Positions 17,043-24,493 of a stretch of 29,058 nucleotides of DNA are shown here, piece by piece. This stretch comes from an uncultured Muribaculaceae bacterium (lineage in GTDB: Bacteria > Bacteroidota > Bacteroidia > Bacteroidales > Muribaculaceae). Every line of letters starts with the position of its first letter. Within the stretch, counting starts at the first letter, position 1. The notes beneath the pieces are model-generated. The model was not told the origin of the DNA. It saw nothing but the letters and a program-made list of their open reading frames with translations, and ran no database searches. The stretch lies in contig CAJUAT010000006.1 in NCBI GenBank assembly GCA_910584525.1, positions 1 through 29,058 on the forward strand. The letters run 5' to 3'. The position numbers and the translations under genes were made by a program.

Positions 17043-17756
17043 TCATTTCAGATTGTTCAATACATGGAAGGCGGCCACGCCATATAGCGCCGCTGTTTCC
17101 GTACGCATCCTTGTGCTGCCGAAAGTGACGGGCACGAAACCGCATTCCATACATGTCTTTACTTCTTCGCCGCTGAAATCTCCTTCAGGCCCTATCACCA
17201 TCACGAGGTCGTTTCCCTTTCGGTATACTTCGCCAAAATCCTTGCGTTCCACACTGTCGGAACAATAGCCGAACACTTTCACGGCATCGCTGCCGGCTGA
17301 GGCAGCCAAAAAGTCGCCTATGTCCACCATCCCGGCAATCTCAGGCAGACGGGCCTTAAGGCTCTGCTTCATGGCCGACACCATGATACGGCGCAGCCTG
17401 TCGAGCTTCTGGACCTTCCGTTCCGACCGGGCACATCTGAGAAGCACTATCTCGTCGACGCCCATCTCCACAGCCTTTTCCACAAGCCACTCCATTCTGT
17501 CGGCATTCTTTGTGGGAGCCACGGCAAGTGTCAGCTTACCCTTCCATGGTAATGCTTCTTCCCGACGGTCGACTATCTCCACTTCCACTCCCTTGGGATT
17601 GGCGTCGACAATGCGGCAACGGTATGCCGTGCCTTTGCCGTCGACAGTCTCGATCTCGGCACCCTCGCGGAGGCGCAGCACTCTGACAGCATGCGCCGAC
17701 TCTTCCTCCGGCAATCTGCCGCCGGTTTCAATATCAGGCGAATAGAATCTAATCAT
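17043..17756 (-). CDS. rsmE: 16S rRNA (uracil-1498-N3)-methyltransferase RsmE
   Basis: RsmE methylates U1498 of 16S rRNA using S-adenosylmethionine. The 237-residue protein has the N-terminal PUA-like part (about 1-68, with 'HAVRVLRLREG') and the SPOUT knot domain with 'ATKNADRMEWLVEKAVEMGV'-like helix (about 80-100). The signature 'VIGPEGDFSGEE' is at about 187-198, and 'RMRTETAAL' (about 216-224) forms the cofactor knot. Its start overlaps the stop of the transporter gene by one base (TGATG), and kdsA follows after 6 bases. The operon context looks like simple packing, not a shared pathway. Confidence 0.95.
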   Translation of the reverse strand: MIRFYSPDIETGGRLPEEESAHAVRVLRLREGAEIETVDGKGTAYRCRIVDANPKGVEVEIVDRREEALPWKGKLTLAVAPTKNADRMEWLVEKAVEMGVDEIVLLRCARSERKVQKLDRLRRIMVSAMKQSLKARLPEIAGMVDIGDFLAASAGSDAVKVFGYCSDSVERKDFGEVYRKGNDLVMVIGPEGDFSGEEVKTCMECGFVPVTFGSTRMRTETAALYGVAAFHVLNNLK

Positions 17757-19135
17757 CAGATTTCCTCAACCATTCCGCCGGCATCCTGGCCCTCTTCTGT
17801 CTTCTTGAGATTGATCCCGGTCGGTTTCTTATGTTCTTTGAATATTATCCAGAACAGCACACCCACTACCAGCGAATATCCGGCAAGTATGAGCCACGAC
17901 TCATGCCAGCCGTGAAGCTGCTCGGCAAGTGAGAGACCGGGGGCATATACCAGGTCGTTGAACACCACAGAACCGGCCAGATAAGTACCCAAGGAGGCGC
18001 CGATACCATTGGTCATCAGCATGAAGAGTCCCTGGGCGGCCGACCTCTCATGAGGCGATGTCTGCGTATCCACGTACAGACCGCCCGACACATTGAAGAA
18101 ATCGAAAGCCACTCCGTAAACTATACACGACACTATCAAGGCTATTATGCCCGGGAAATTGGTGTCGCCGACTCCGAAGAGGCCGAAACGGAACACCCAT
18201 GCGAACATGGCCATCAGCATCACTCCCTTGATGCCGAATCTCTTCAGACAGAAGGGTATCATGAGTATGCACAGGGCCTCGGCGCATTGCGAGATGGAGA
18301 TGAGGAAAGTCGGATTCCTGGCCCACCAGCCATCCATGAAGCCGTGTGCAAATTGCGGAAGCTCCGGGTTGTTGAAGTAGTTTATGAATGAAGAGCCGTA
18401 GCTGTTGGTTACCTGCAGCGCCACGCCGAGAAGCATGCTGAAGATGAAGAAGATAAGCATATGCTTCTGCTTGAACAGGCGGAAAGCCTTGAGGCCGAAA
18501 GCATCGGCCAGCGATTTCGACTCTCCTTTGCTAACCGGACATGCGGGCAATGTGAGACAGTAGACCGCCAGAACAAGACTTATGATGCCAGAGGTGAAGA
18601 ACTGTGCCGATGTGTACTGAATGGCTTCTCCGTTGATTATGCAGAAGTTCACGAGGAGCTCGGCACATATGAAGCCTACCGTTCCGAACACGCGTATCGG
18701 CGGAAAATGCTTCACCGTATCAAGACCCTGCTTGTTCAGGGCCGTGAATGCCACCGAATTGCTTAACCCGACGGTAGGCATGAAGAAGGCTACCGACAGC
18801 GTGTAGGTGGTAAACAGAAGGTCGAATTGCAGCGTACCAGTAGTAGCCAGATCATGGTTGGCTATCATGCCGGTGACTATCATCAACGAGCCGGCAAGAA
18901 AATGACACAGACCCAATGTGCGCTGTGCCGGTATCCACCGGTCAGCCACTATGCCCATCAAGGCGGGCATGAGTATCGACACAAGACCCTGAACCGTATA
19001 AAACCAGAAAACCTTGTCGCCAAGACCATGGTTGCCAAGATACATGCCCATGGATATGAGGTAGGCACCCCATACGGCAAACTCTAAAAAATTCATCACG
19101 GACAACCGTGCCTTCAACCCTGTTACTGATGCCAT
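17756..19135 (-). CDS. nupG: Nucleoside:H+ symporter of the NupG/XapB type (MFS)
   Basis: The protein has about twelve hydrophobic segments. Its opening, 'LSVMNFLEFAVWGAYLISMG', is typical of the nucleoside-proton symporter family (Nuc_H_symport), as are 'PALMGIVADRW' near residue 60 and 'RVFGTVGFI' in the middle. It would import nucleosides across the inner membrane using the proton gradient. I chose the ATG at 19135 (459 residues) instead of 19189. The extra 18 residues include an odd run of five Ile, and the predicted transcription start near 19199 leaves a normal leader only for the later ATG. A soluble tail rich in Glu and Lys ends the protein. The symbol is by family similarity, and the substrate is not proven. 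Confidence 0.9.
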   Translation of the reverse strand: MASVTGLKARLSVMNFLEFAVWGAYLISMGMYLGNHGLGDKVFWFYTVQGLVSILMPALMGIVADRWIPAQRTLGLCHFLAGSLMIVTGMIANHDLATTGTLQFDLLFTTYTLSVAFFMPTVGLSNSVAFTALNKQGLDTVKHFPPIRVFGTVGFICAELLVNFCIINGEAIQYTSAQFFTSGIISLVLAVYCLTLPACPVSKGESKSLADAFGLKAFRLFKQKHMLIFFIFSMLLGVALQVTNSYGSSFINYFNNPELPQFAHGFMDGWWARNPTFLISISQCAEALCILMIPFCLKRFGIKGVMLMAMFAWVFRFGLFGVGDTNFPGIIALIVSCIVYGVAFDFFNVSGGLYVDTQTSPHERSAAQGLFMLMTNGIGASLGTYLAGSVVFNDLVYAPGLSLAEQLHGWHESWLILAGYSLVVGVLFWIIFKEHKKPTGINLKKTEEGQDAGGMVEEI

Positions 19136-19205
19136 TCTTCTCGGTATTATTATTATTATGCTGCCCGGTGTACCGACTTGTCGGCGCACTTCAAACCCCG
19201 TTCCG

Positions 19206-19236
19206 CAAAATTACAAAATAATACCGTGCTTTCAAA
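19206..19236 (-). promoter_or_regulatory. Bacteroidetes-type promoter for the nupG-rsmE-kdsA operon
   Basis: On the minus strand TTTG (19236 to 19233) and TAATTTTG (19213 to 19206) are separated by 19 bases, a full match to the Bacteroidetes promoter. It lies right after the stop of the regulator gene at 19243. The leader to the ATG at 19135 would be about 64 bases. Confidence 0.78.
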
Positions 19237-19242
19237 AAATAA

Positions 19243-19920
19243 TCAACAGGGTTCCGGGCAGAAGGTCAGGAAATCATTACGCGACGGTATGATGAGTGTA
19301 TCTCCTTCCATATGCAGTATGCCGGCATCCTCATATTTCTTCAACTCCTCTTCATATGTATGAGCCTGACAAGTGCTGTCGGAAATGCCCCGTATATTCT
19401 CTATCCTTATCTCGCCGCAATCGCGGTCGCTCTTCAGCGTGACTATCGCCGCCAACCGCCTTGAAAATTCGTCGGAACATATGGCATCCACGTACTGCGT
19501 GATACGCTGCGACTTGAAACTGAGATAGTTAAGGAAATTAATCATGCATATTGAATTGCCGCTGAGCATCTGCATATACTGCTGCTTGGAAAAGCTCATT
19601 GTGCCAGTGCGCGTCACGGCTCGCAACGAACTGCCATATTTGTTGTCCATACCGAAAAGATATTCGAGGCCGAACACCTTACCGGCCCCATAACGGCATA
19701 CCATCAACGAACGACCTCCGGCTATCGATGTCTCCGTCTCTATCTCGCCCGACAGCACACTCGTGACTTCACGGCAATCCTCCCCCGACTCCTTTATATA
19801 TCCGCCGGCATCATGGGAGGCGAACTCCAGATGTGTCTTTTCCAATATCGACGACAGTTGCTCGGCGCCTATTCCCTTGAACACCGTCAACGTCATCAGC
19901 TTTTCATACATCGTCTGCAT
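19243..19920 (-). CDS. Crp/Fnr-family regulator with an unusual C-terminal region
   Basis: The 225-residue protein resembles Crp/Fnr regulators. The N-terminal cyclic-nucleotide-binding-like beta roll spans about residues 10-115 ('LTVFKGIGAEQLSSIL', 'VLSGEIE', 'YGAGKVFGLEYLF'), followed by a dimer helix (about 118-148). The C-terminal part keeps 'EFSRRLAAIVTL' and 'LKKYEDAGILHMEGDTLII', the usual ends of the winged helix. The turn and recognition-helix stretch between them ('IENIRGISDSTCQAHTYEEE') does not follow the normal small-residue helix-turn-helix pattern. The ligand is unknown; the Arg/Ser pair of cAMP-binding CRP is not evident. It is read from the same strand as tRNA-Met, but a terminator separates them. 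Confidence 0.82.
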   Translation of the reverse strand: MQTMYEKLMTLTVFKGIGAEQLSSILEKTHLEFASHDAGGYIKESGEDCREVTSVLSGEIETETSIAGGRSLMVCRYGAGKVFGLEYLFGMDNKYGSSLRAVTRTGTMSFSKQQYMQMLSGNSICMINFLNYLSFKSQRITQYVDAICSDEFSRRLAAIVTLKSDRDCGEIRIENIRGISDSTCQAHTYEEELKKYEDAGILHMEGDTLIIPSRNDFLTFCPEPC

Positions 19921-19930
19921 ATGCTCTTTA

Positions 19931-19983
19931 TTTAGGCTCCTCCTTATTTAACAAAATTTTAGCTAAAAGGAACAGAGCCTAAA
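19931..19983 (-). promoter_or_regulatory. Inverted repeat flanking the leader of the Crp-like gene
   Basis: TTTAGGCTC (19931-19939) and its exact reverse complement GAGCCTAAA (19975-19983) enclose 35 bases. The interval contains a 12-base palindrome TTTTAGCTAAAA (19957-19968) and a near -7 element. On the minus strand the proximal arm overlaps a purine-rich AAGGAGGAG that could serve as ribosome binding site. Folding could therefore mask it, or the arms could be operator half-sites. Confidence 0.5.
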
Positions 19984-20009
19984 GAAAAAGAGGATGCCCT
20001 GACATCCTC
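19981..20009 (-). terminator. Rho-independent terminator after tRNA-Met
   Basis: On the minus strand GAGGATG (20009 to 20003) pairs with CATCCTC (19996 to 19990) around a 6-base loop, followed by TTTTTCTTT. It ends the tRNA transcript 6 bases after the tRNA 3' end. Confidence 0.85.
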
Positions 20010-20014
20010 CTCTG

Positions 20015-20088
20015 TAGCGGGATCGAGAATTGAACTCGAGACCTCCGGGTTATGAATCCGACGCTCTAACCAACTGAGCTATCCCGCC
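20015..20088 (-). tRNA. tRNA with CAT anticodon (Met, elongator type; Ile2 not excluded)
   Basis: The minus strand folds as a cloverleaf: acceptor GGCGGGA with TCCCGCT (a G-U at the first pair), D stem GCTC/GAGC, loop TTCATAA with anticodon CAT, and T stem TCGAG/CTCGA with loop TTCAATT. It lacks the three G-C pairs of initiator tRNA, so it is an elongator Met or the lysidine-modified Ile tRNA. The 3' CCA is not encoded. There is an A-C mismatch at the top of the anticodon stem. Confidence 0.93.
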
Positions 20089-20131
20089 GTTTGCGACTGC
20101 AAAGTTATATAAAATTTGAGAACCTGACAAG
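20089..20131 (-). promoter_or_regulatory. Promoter of tRNA-Met
   Basis: On the minus strand CTTG (20131 to 20128), 20 bases, then TAACTTTG (20107 to 20100). The 19 bases from the -7 element to the tRNA, TAACTTTGCAGTCGCAAAC, are identical to those at the rpsP promoter (24412-24430) and contain the inverted repeat TTTGC/GCAAA. Transcription probably starts only a few bases before the mature tRNA. Confidence 0.75.
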
Positions 20132-20149
20132 TTTTAGAGGATTTTTTTC

Positions 20150-20157
20150 TAATTTTG
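20150..20157 (+). promoter_or_regulatory. -7 element for the lipoprotein gene
   Basis: TAATTTTG matches TAnnTTTG exactly, but no good -33 element lies 19 to 21 bases upstream. The implied start near 20164 supports translation from TTG at 20204 instead of TTG at 20171. Confidence 0.55.
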
Positions 20158-20203
20158 TATCGGATTACCGTTGGTATCCGCTTACCAAACTCAACTTAAG
20201 ACA

Positions 20204-21154
20204 TTGACAATCAATAAATTAACATACATCGTAATTCTCGTGTCGGCAATGATTGCCATATCGGGATGCAGCACCGGCATCGAAGGCACCCGACGGGTAA
20301 CACCCAACCGTGACGACCGCCGTCTGCTCCAACAGACGCCCGAAGAGTTTTTCATCAGCAACGTCCATGCCGACTCTTTGGGAATGTGGAAACCGGGAAA
20401 ACGCTTTCTGGTTACCAACAACAAAGCCGCTCTCATATATGAGATCAGCGACAAGAACGGCATGAGGCTGCATGACGACTCGCTTGCCGGCCAGACAATA
20501 TTCTTCCGCGACGTTGCCGATTATACAGCTCCCGACGGCTCCACCGCCATTAAAATCAATTTCACCCATCCTGCTTCTGGCAAAACCATATCCTACAACA
20601 CCAACCGTCCGGCAGTCAAGGCTGCTTCAATCGACTGGAACAACCTGCCGATGCTTGTAGACCTTGACCTCGTGGAGAGTTTCCGCTCGTTACTCACGGG
20701 CAAAACATTATGGATAAAGACTCCCCTATGGTATTCCGAGAATGGCGAACCCATCACCGGCACCAAATTCATCCCCGTGGAAATTCTCGACGTCGTGCCC
20801 GGCAATGCAATATTTCCGCTGAACGTCAAATTCCGCAGCGATGATGCCGTGGCCTTCATACCCATGAACGCCTCCGACAAAAGCTCCTCTTTCGTGTCAC
20901 GAGTATTCCCTTCATTATTCTATCTCTCCGACCCGAAGGAGTCGTATCCCGCAATAACCCCGGAAACATGGAGTCTCATATGTCACGGCAGACTCGCCAT
21001 AGGAATGACCAAAACAGAATGCAAGCTCGCCGTAGGGAATCCCAAGGAGGTGGAACATGGCCACAACTGGGACGTGCTCATCGATTACTGGAAGTATGAG
21101 AACGGCATGTTCCTCGTGTTTATCGACGACAAACTCACCGAGTTCAAACAATAG
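20204..21154 (+). CDS. Lipoprotein with a BamE/SmpA-like C-terminal segment
   Basis: The product begins with a lipoprotein signal, hydrophobic 'YIVILVSAMIAISGC' ending in the lipobox I-S-G-C, so it should be lipid-anchored after export. There is no in-frame ATG before the hydrophobic core. I infer a TTG start at 20204 giving 316 residues; an earlier TTG at 20171 would add 11. The middle (about 30-230) is not a family I recognise. The last 65 residues contain 'RLAIGMTKTECKLAVGNPKEV', then 'DYWKYENGMFLVFIDDKLTEF', the pattern of small BamE/SmpA-fold domains (G-M-T, G-x-P, W-x-Y, F-x-D-x-x-L). The murB fusion gene follows after 5 bases, suggesting one transcript. Confidence 0.8.
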   Translation: MTINKLTYIVILVSAMIAISGCSTGIEGTRRVTPNRDDRRLLQQTPEEFFISNVHADSLGMWKPGKRFLVTNNKAALIYEISDKNGMRLHDDSLAGQTIFFRDVADYTAPDGSTAIKINFTHPASGKTISYNTNRPAVKAASIDWNNLPMLVDLDLVESFRSLLTGKTLWIKTPLWYSENGEPITGTKFIPVEILDVVPGNAIFPLNVKFRSDDAVAFIPMNASDKSSSFVSRVFPSLFYLSDPKESYPAITPETWSLICHGRLAIGMTKTECKLAVGNPKEVEHGHNWDVLIDYWKYENGMFLVFIDDKLTEFKQ

Positions 21155-21159
21155 TTAAT

Positions 21160-22947
21160 ATGTCTCCCATTTTTGAACAACATAAGGATATAACCTCTCT
21201 CACCACTTTCGGGATTCCCGCATCGGCCCGATGGTATGCCGAGTATGCCTCTAAAGAAGAAATTCTCAAGATTTCGCGCTCCGAGGTATTCATCAATAAT
21301 GAAGTGCTCAACATCGGGTCGGGAAGCAATCTTCTGTTCGTCGGCGAATACAATGGACTGGTGCTTCGTTCGCGCATCACCGACATCAAGAGCTATTCCA
21401 AAGACGCTGATACCATATACGTGATTTCGGGCGCCGGCGTGGATTGGGACGAGTTTGTCGACTGGTGTATCGACCATGGATATGGCGGCGTAGAGAATAT
21501 GGCGGGCATCCCGGGTACCGTAGGGGCTTCCGCCGTGCAGAACGTCGGCGCCTATGGCGTGGAGGCCAAGGATGTGATATACAGGGTGGAATGCTTCGAC
21601 ACCCTTACCCGCAACACCCGCACTTTCACCGCCGAGGAATGCAGATTCGGTTATCGCGACTCATTTTTCAAACATGAAGGCAAAGAGCGTTATATCGTGC
21701 TGCGTGTATGCTATAGGCTGCGACAGTCGGATATTGCCGTCAATCTTGAATACAAACCGGTCAGGGAATATGCCGCAAGTCTGGGCCACGCCCCTTCCAT
21801 CAGAGAGATTGCCGCCGAGGTACGACGAATACGAGCCGCCAAGCTGCCCGATCCTCGCGTGACCGGGAGCGCCGGCAGCTTCTTCAAGAATCCCGTAGTC
21901 AGCAAACCCCATTACGACAGCTTGTGTCACCGCTCCGGCTGCGAAATACCAGCCCATGTCACCGACGATGGCCGCATGAAGCTTTCCGCCGCATGGCTCA
22001 TAGACCATGCCGGAATGAAAGGTCACCGTTACGGCGGCGCTATGGTTTGGGAGAAACAGCCCCTCGTGATTGTGAACGCCGGCAATGCCTCTGCCCATGA
22101 TGTGCTGCACCTCGTGGAGGAAATCCGCTCGGCGGTACGCCGCAAGTTCTTTATCGACCTCTATCCGGAAGTCAATTACATCGACACTTCCATTGAGGTG
22201 ACCCTTCTCGGCAGCGGCACGTCAAAAGGCGTTCCTGAAGTAGGATGCGAATGCGAAGTATGCCGCTCCGAAGATGTCCGCGACAAACGGCTCAGAGCAT
22301 CGGTTCTCGTCAGGACCCATGGCATGAACATTCTCATCGACCCTTCGCCCGATTTCAGGCAACAGGCTCTCGACAATAAAATATTCGATATCGATGCTGT
22401 GCTCGTGACTCATATCCATTATGACCACGTGGGAGGCATCGACGACCTGCGCCCATTCTGCTTGACCGGCGACATACCTCTTTACACGCGCCATGACGTG
22501 GCCGTGGAACTGCGCAAGAAACTCGACTATTGTTTCCGGGAACACCATTACCCCGGCGTGCCGACTTTCGACATGCACGAGGTCGACAATTTCCCGTTCT
22601 ACATCAACGGCCTCAAGATCGAGCCTGTGGAAGTGCTTCACGGCTCCAAACCCATCTACGGCTACCGTATCGGACGGTTTGCATATATCACGGACGCCAA
22701 GAGCATCAGCGAAACGGAAAAGGAGAAGCTCCATGGTCTTGACACGCTGATAGTGAACGGCTTGCGATATGAAGAGCATTTCGCCCATTTCACCATTCCC
22801 GAGGCTCTCGGGCTTATAGATGAGCTTAAGCCCCGGCAGGCTTTCCTGACCCACATGAACCATGAGGCGGGTCTGCACGCATGGCTCGACGACCAGCTGC
22901 CACCCAACGTGCACCCATGCTATGACGGCCTCAAAATCAAGGTCTGA
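21160..22947 (+). CDS. murB: MurB fused to a PhnP-like metallo-beta-lactamase-fold hydrolase
   Basis: One 595-residue frame joins two complete enzymes. Residues 1-341 are type I MurB, which reduces UDP-GlcNAc-enolpyruvate to UDP-MurNAc with FAD and NADPH. Visible are 'LNIGSGSNLLF' (50-60), 'MAGIPGTVGASAVQNVGAYG' (114-133), Arg166 in 'YRDSFF', the proton-donor Ser240 in 'GSAGSFFKNP', and Glu337 in 'YPEVNYI'. Residues about 345-595 form an MBL-fold domain of the PhnP/cyclic phosphodiesterase type, with 'LLGSGTSKGVPEVGC' (349-363), a Cys pair (365, 368), the 'THIHYDHVGG' motif (His418, His420, Asp422, His423), His494, Asp512 and His565. MurB normally ends right after 'PEVNYI', so the join is almost linker-free. 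Both active sites look intact. The phosphodiester substrate of the second domain is unknown. Confidence 0.93.
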   Translation: MSPIFEQHKDITSLTTFGIPASARWYAEYASKEEILKISRSEVFINNEVLNIGSGSNLLFVGEYNGLVLRSRITDIKSYSKDADTIYVISGAGVDWDEFVDWCIDHGYGGVENMAGIPGTVGASAVQNVGAYGVEAKDVIYRVECFDTLTRNTRTFTAEECRFGYRDSFFKHEGKERYIVLRVCYRLRQSDIAVNLEYKPVREYAASLGHAPSIREIAAEVRRIRAAKLPDPRVTGSAGSFFKNPVVSKPHYDSLCHRSGCEIPAHVTDDGRMKLSAAWLIDHAGMKGHRYGGAMVWEKQPLVIVNAGNASAHDVLHLVEEIRSAVRRKFFIDLYPEVNYIDTSIEVTLLGSGTSKGVPEVGCECEVCRSEDVRDKRLRASVLVRTHGMNILIDPSPDFRQQALDNKIFDIDAVLVTHIHYDHVGGIDDLRPFCLTGDIPLYTRHDVAVELRKKLDYCFREHHYPGVPTFDMHEVDNFPFYINGLKIEPVEVLHGSKPIYGYRIGRFAYITDAKSISETEKEKLHGLDTLIVNGLRYEEHFAHFTIPEALGLIDELKPRQAFLTHMNHEAGLHAWLDDQLPPNVHPCYDGLKIKV

Positions 22948-22977
22948 AAAATTTTTTTGAAGAAAATGACCTGAAAA

Positions 22978-23009
22978 TTTGGTGGATTCAGATAAAAGCA
23001 CTAATTTTG
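22978..23009 (+). promoter_or_regulatory. Bacteroidetes-type promoter of tRNA-Glu
   Basis: TTTG (22978-22981), a 20-base spacer, then TAATTTTG (23002-23009) match the promoter consensus exactly. The tRNA starts 19 bases past the -7 element. Confidence 0.82.
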
Positions 23010-23028
23010 CAGTGTCAAAAGGAAACAA

Positions 23029-23103
23029 GGTCGATTAGTGTAGCGGTTAGCACGCCACCCTCTCACGGTGGAGACTCGGGTTCGAGTCCCGGATCGACTA
23101 CCA
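23029..23103 (+). tRNA. tRNA-Glu (anticodon CTC)
   Basis: The cloverleaf is clear: acceptor GGTCGAT with ATCGACT, anticodon stem CCACC/GGTGG around loop CTCTCAC with anticodon CTC, T stem CTCGGG-like with loop TTCGAGT, and an encoded 3' CCA (23101-23103). It has its own promoter and terminator. CTC reads the GAG codon, which complements a TTC-type tRNA-Glu expected elsewhere. Confidence 0.94.
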
Positions 23104-23136
23104 AGGGATTATCTTTCGATAATCCCTTTTTTCTTT
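23103..23136 (+). terminator. Rho-independent terminator of tRNA-Glu
   Basis: A perfect 11-base-pair stem (23103-23113 with 23118-23128) with loop TTTC is followed by a run of T. Its first base is the last A of the encoded CCA, so terminator and tRNA are directly abutted. Confidence 0.93.
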
Positions 23137-23149
23137 GTAATTATGTTAA

Positions 23150-23181
23150 GGATGTGATTTATGGGACGGATGTGATTTATG
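23150..23181. repeat. Two copies of a 14-base motif with 18-base period
   Basis: GGATGTGATTTATG occurs at 23150-23163 and 23168-23181, start to start 18 bases. It resembles the 18-base array after pgk at the window end (11 of 14 positions equal to AGATGTAATGTATG). Confidence 0.8.
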
Positions 23182-23228
23182 TGGGGTCAGCGAATTTTTC
23201 CGAGATGACCGGAAGGGGTGCTCGGCGG

Positions 23229-24338
23229 CTATAGCTCGGCGGCTTTCAGTTTTTCGGCGTTTTCTGCCACGGTCAGCTTGTCGATGCATTCCTGGATGTC
23301 GCCATTCACAAATGCCGGAAGATTATACATCGTATAGTTGATACGATGGTCGGTGACACGTCCCTGGGGATAATTGTATGTCCTGATTTTTGCCGAGCGG
23401 TCGCCGGTGCTTACCATGGTGCGGCGACGGCTGGCTATATCATCCAGATATTTCTGATGCTCGCGGTCATATATAAACGTGCGCAGACGCGCCAGCGCAC
23501 GCTCCTTGTTCTTTGGCTGGTCGCGGGTCTCGGTGCACTCTATCAATATCTCCTCGGTCTGGCCCGTGTTGGGATTCTTCCAGTTGTACCTCAGCCGCAC
23601 ACCCGACTCCACCTTGTTGACATTCTGGCCTCCCGCACCTCCCGAACGGAAGGTGTCCCACTTGATTTCTCCTTCATGAATCTCCACCTCAAATTCCTGG
23701 GCCTCCGGGAGCACGGCCACTGTTGCGGCGGAAGTATGCACGCGACCCTGAGTCTCCGTAGCCGGCACTCGCTGCACTCTGTGGACGCCGCTCTCATACT
23801 TCATTACTCCATATACTCCGCTGCCCGTGAGGGTGAAGACGATTTCCTTGTAACCGCCGGCAGCACCTTCCGACACCGACGAGACAGCCAGCTGCCACCC
23901 CTTGGTGTCTGCAAATTTCTGGTACATCTTGAAGAGGTCGCCGGCAAAAAGGGCAGCTTCATCACCACCAGTGCCGCCGCGGATTTCCACAACAGCATTC
24001 TTGGCATCGTCAGGGTCGGCGGGGATAAGAAGGAGTTTTATACTCTCCTCAATGTCAGGAATCTCCTTCTGGGCGTCATCGAGTTCCTGGCGTGCCAGCA
24101 AACGCATCTCCTCGTCCTGCTCGGTGGCGAGAATCTCCTTTGACTCATCTATGGCGTCAAGGGCAGCCTGGTATCGGCGTTTCATGGCCAGAATGGCGCC
24201 AAGGTCATGGTATTCCCTTGTTAATCTCACATAGCGGGCCTGGTCGGCAATCACCGACGGGTCTGTTATCAACGTGGACACCTCCTCGAAACGGGACTCA
24301 AAGCCCTCCAGGCGGTCAAGTATGCTGGTAGATGACAT
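23229..24338 (-). CDS. prfA: Peptide chain release factor 1
   Basis: RF1 releases finished proteins at UAA and UAG codons. The 369-residue protein has the N-terminal helical domain, the codon-reading P-A-T motif in 'RVPATETQGRVHTSA' (192-194), and the catalytic GGQ in 'SGGAGGQNVNK' (236-238), where Gln is normally methylated. The P-A-T motif separates it from RF2. I chose the ATG at 24338 over 24365 because the upstream -7 element (24370 to 24363) places the transcription start after the earlier ATG. The gene ends in TAG, a codon RF1 itself reads. It is convergent with tRNA-Glu and divergent from rpsP. Confidence 0.97.
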   Translation of the reverse strand: MSSTSILDRLEGFESRFEEVSTLITDPSVIADQARYVRLTREYHDLGAILAMKRRYQAALDAIDESKEILATEQDEEMRLLARQELDDAQKEIPDIEESIKLLLIPADPDDAKNAVVEIRGGTGGDEAALFAGDLFKMYQKFADTKGWQLAVSSVSEGAAGGYKEIVFTLTGSGVYGVMKYESGVHRVQRVPATETQGRVHTSAATVAVLPEAQEFEVEIHEGEIKWDTFRSGGAGGQNVNKVESGVRLRYNWKNPNTGQTEEILIECTETRDQPKNKERALARLRTFIYDREHQKYLDDIASRRRTMVSTGDRSAKIRTYNYPQGRVTDHRINYTMYNLPAFVNGDIQECIDKLTVAENAEKLKAAEL

Positions 24339-24362
24339 GGATATTCTCTTCTTTTTACACTG

Positions 24363-24370
24363 CAAAATTA
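24363..24370 (-). promoter_or_regulatory. -7 element for prfA
   Basis: The minus strand reads TAATTTTG, a full match to TAnnTTTG. No TTTG-like -33 element is found 19 to 21 bases upstream. It lies about 49 bases from the divergent rpsP -7 element, so the two promoters share upstream DNA. Confidence 0.6.
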
Positions 24371-24387
24371 CAAAAAAAGTTGAAAAA

Positions 24388-24430
24388 CTTGGCGGTTTGG
24401 GTAAATAGGCTTAACTTTGCAGTCGCAAAC
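24388..24430 (+). promoter_or_regulatory. Promoter of rpsP with TTTGC/GCAAA start-region repeat
   Basis: CTTG (24388-24391), 20 bases, then TAACTTTG (24412-24419). The segment 24412-24430 is identical to that of tRNA-Met. The leader to the ATG at 24494 is about 65 bases. Confidence 0.75.
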
Positions 24431-24493
24431 CGAAGGGAGGATGGTCCTTACCGGGAGTTAGCACAGAAACCGAATCAATAAACCGGCAAGTTT

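Noticed and set aside
19931..19983. Invertible promoter of the Bacteroides type
   Set aside because: The arms are only 9 bases and the inner part 35 bases, with no recombinase gene nearby; an RNA hairpin or operator is more likely.
23007..23234. 75-codon frame across tRNA-Glu and the 14-base repeat
   Set aside because: It reads through a tRNA and its terminator, so it cannot be a normal gene.
23220..23244. 11-base direct repeat at the prfA stop codon
   Set aside because: A small local duplication of the last prfA codons. It does not alter the protein end in a notable way and is of little interest alone.
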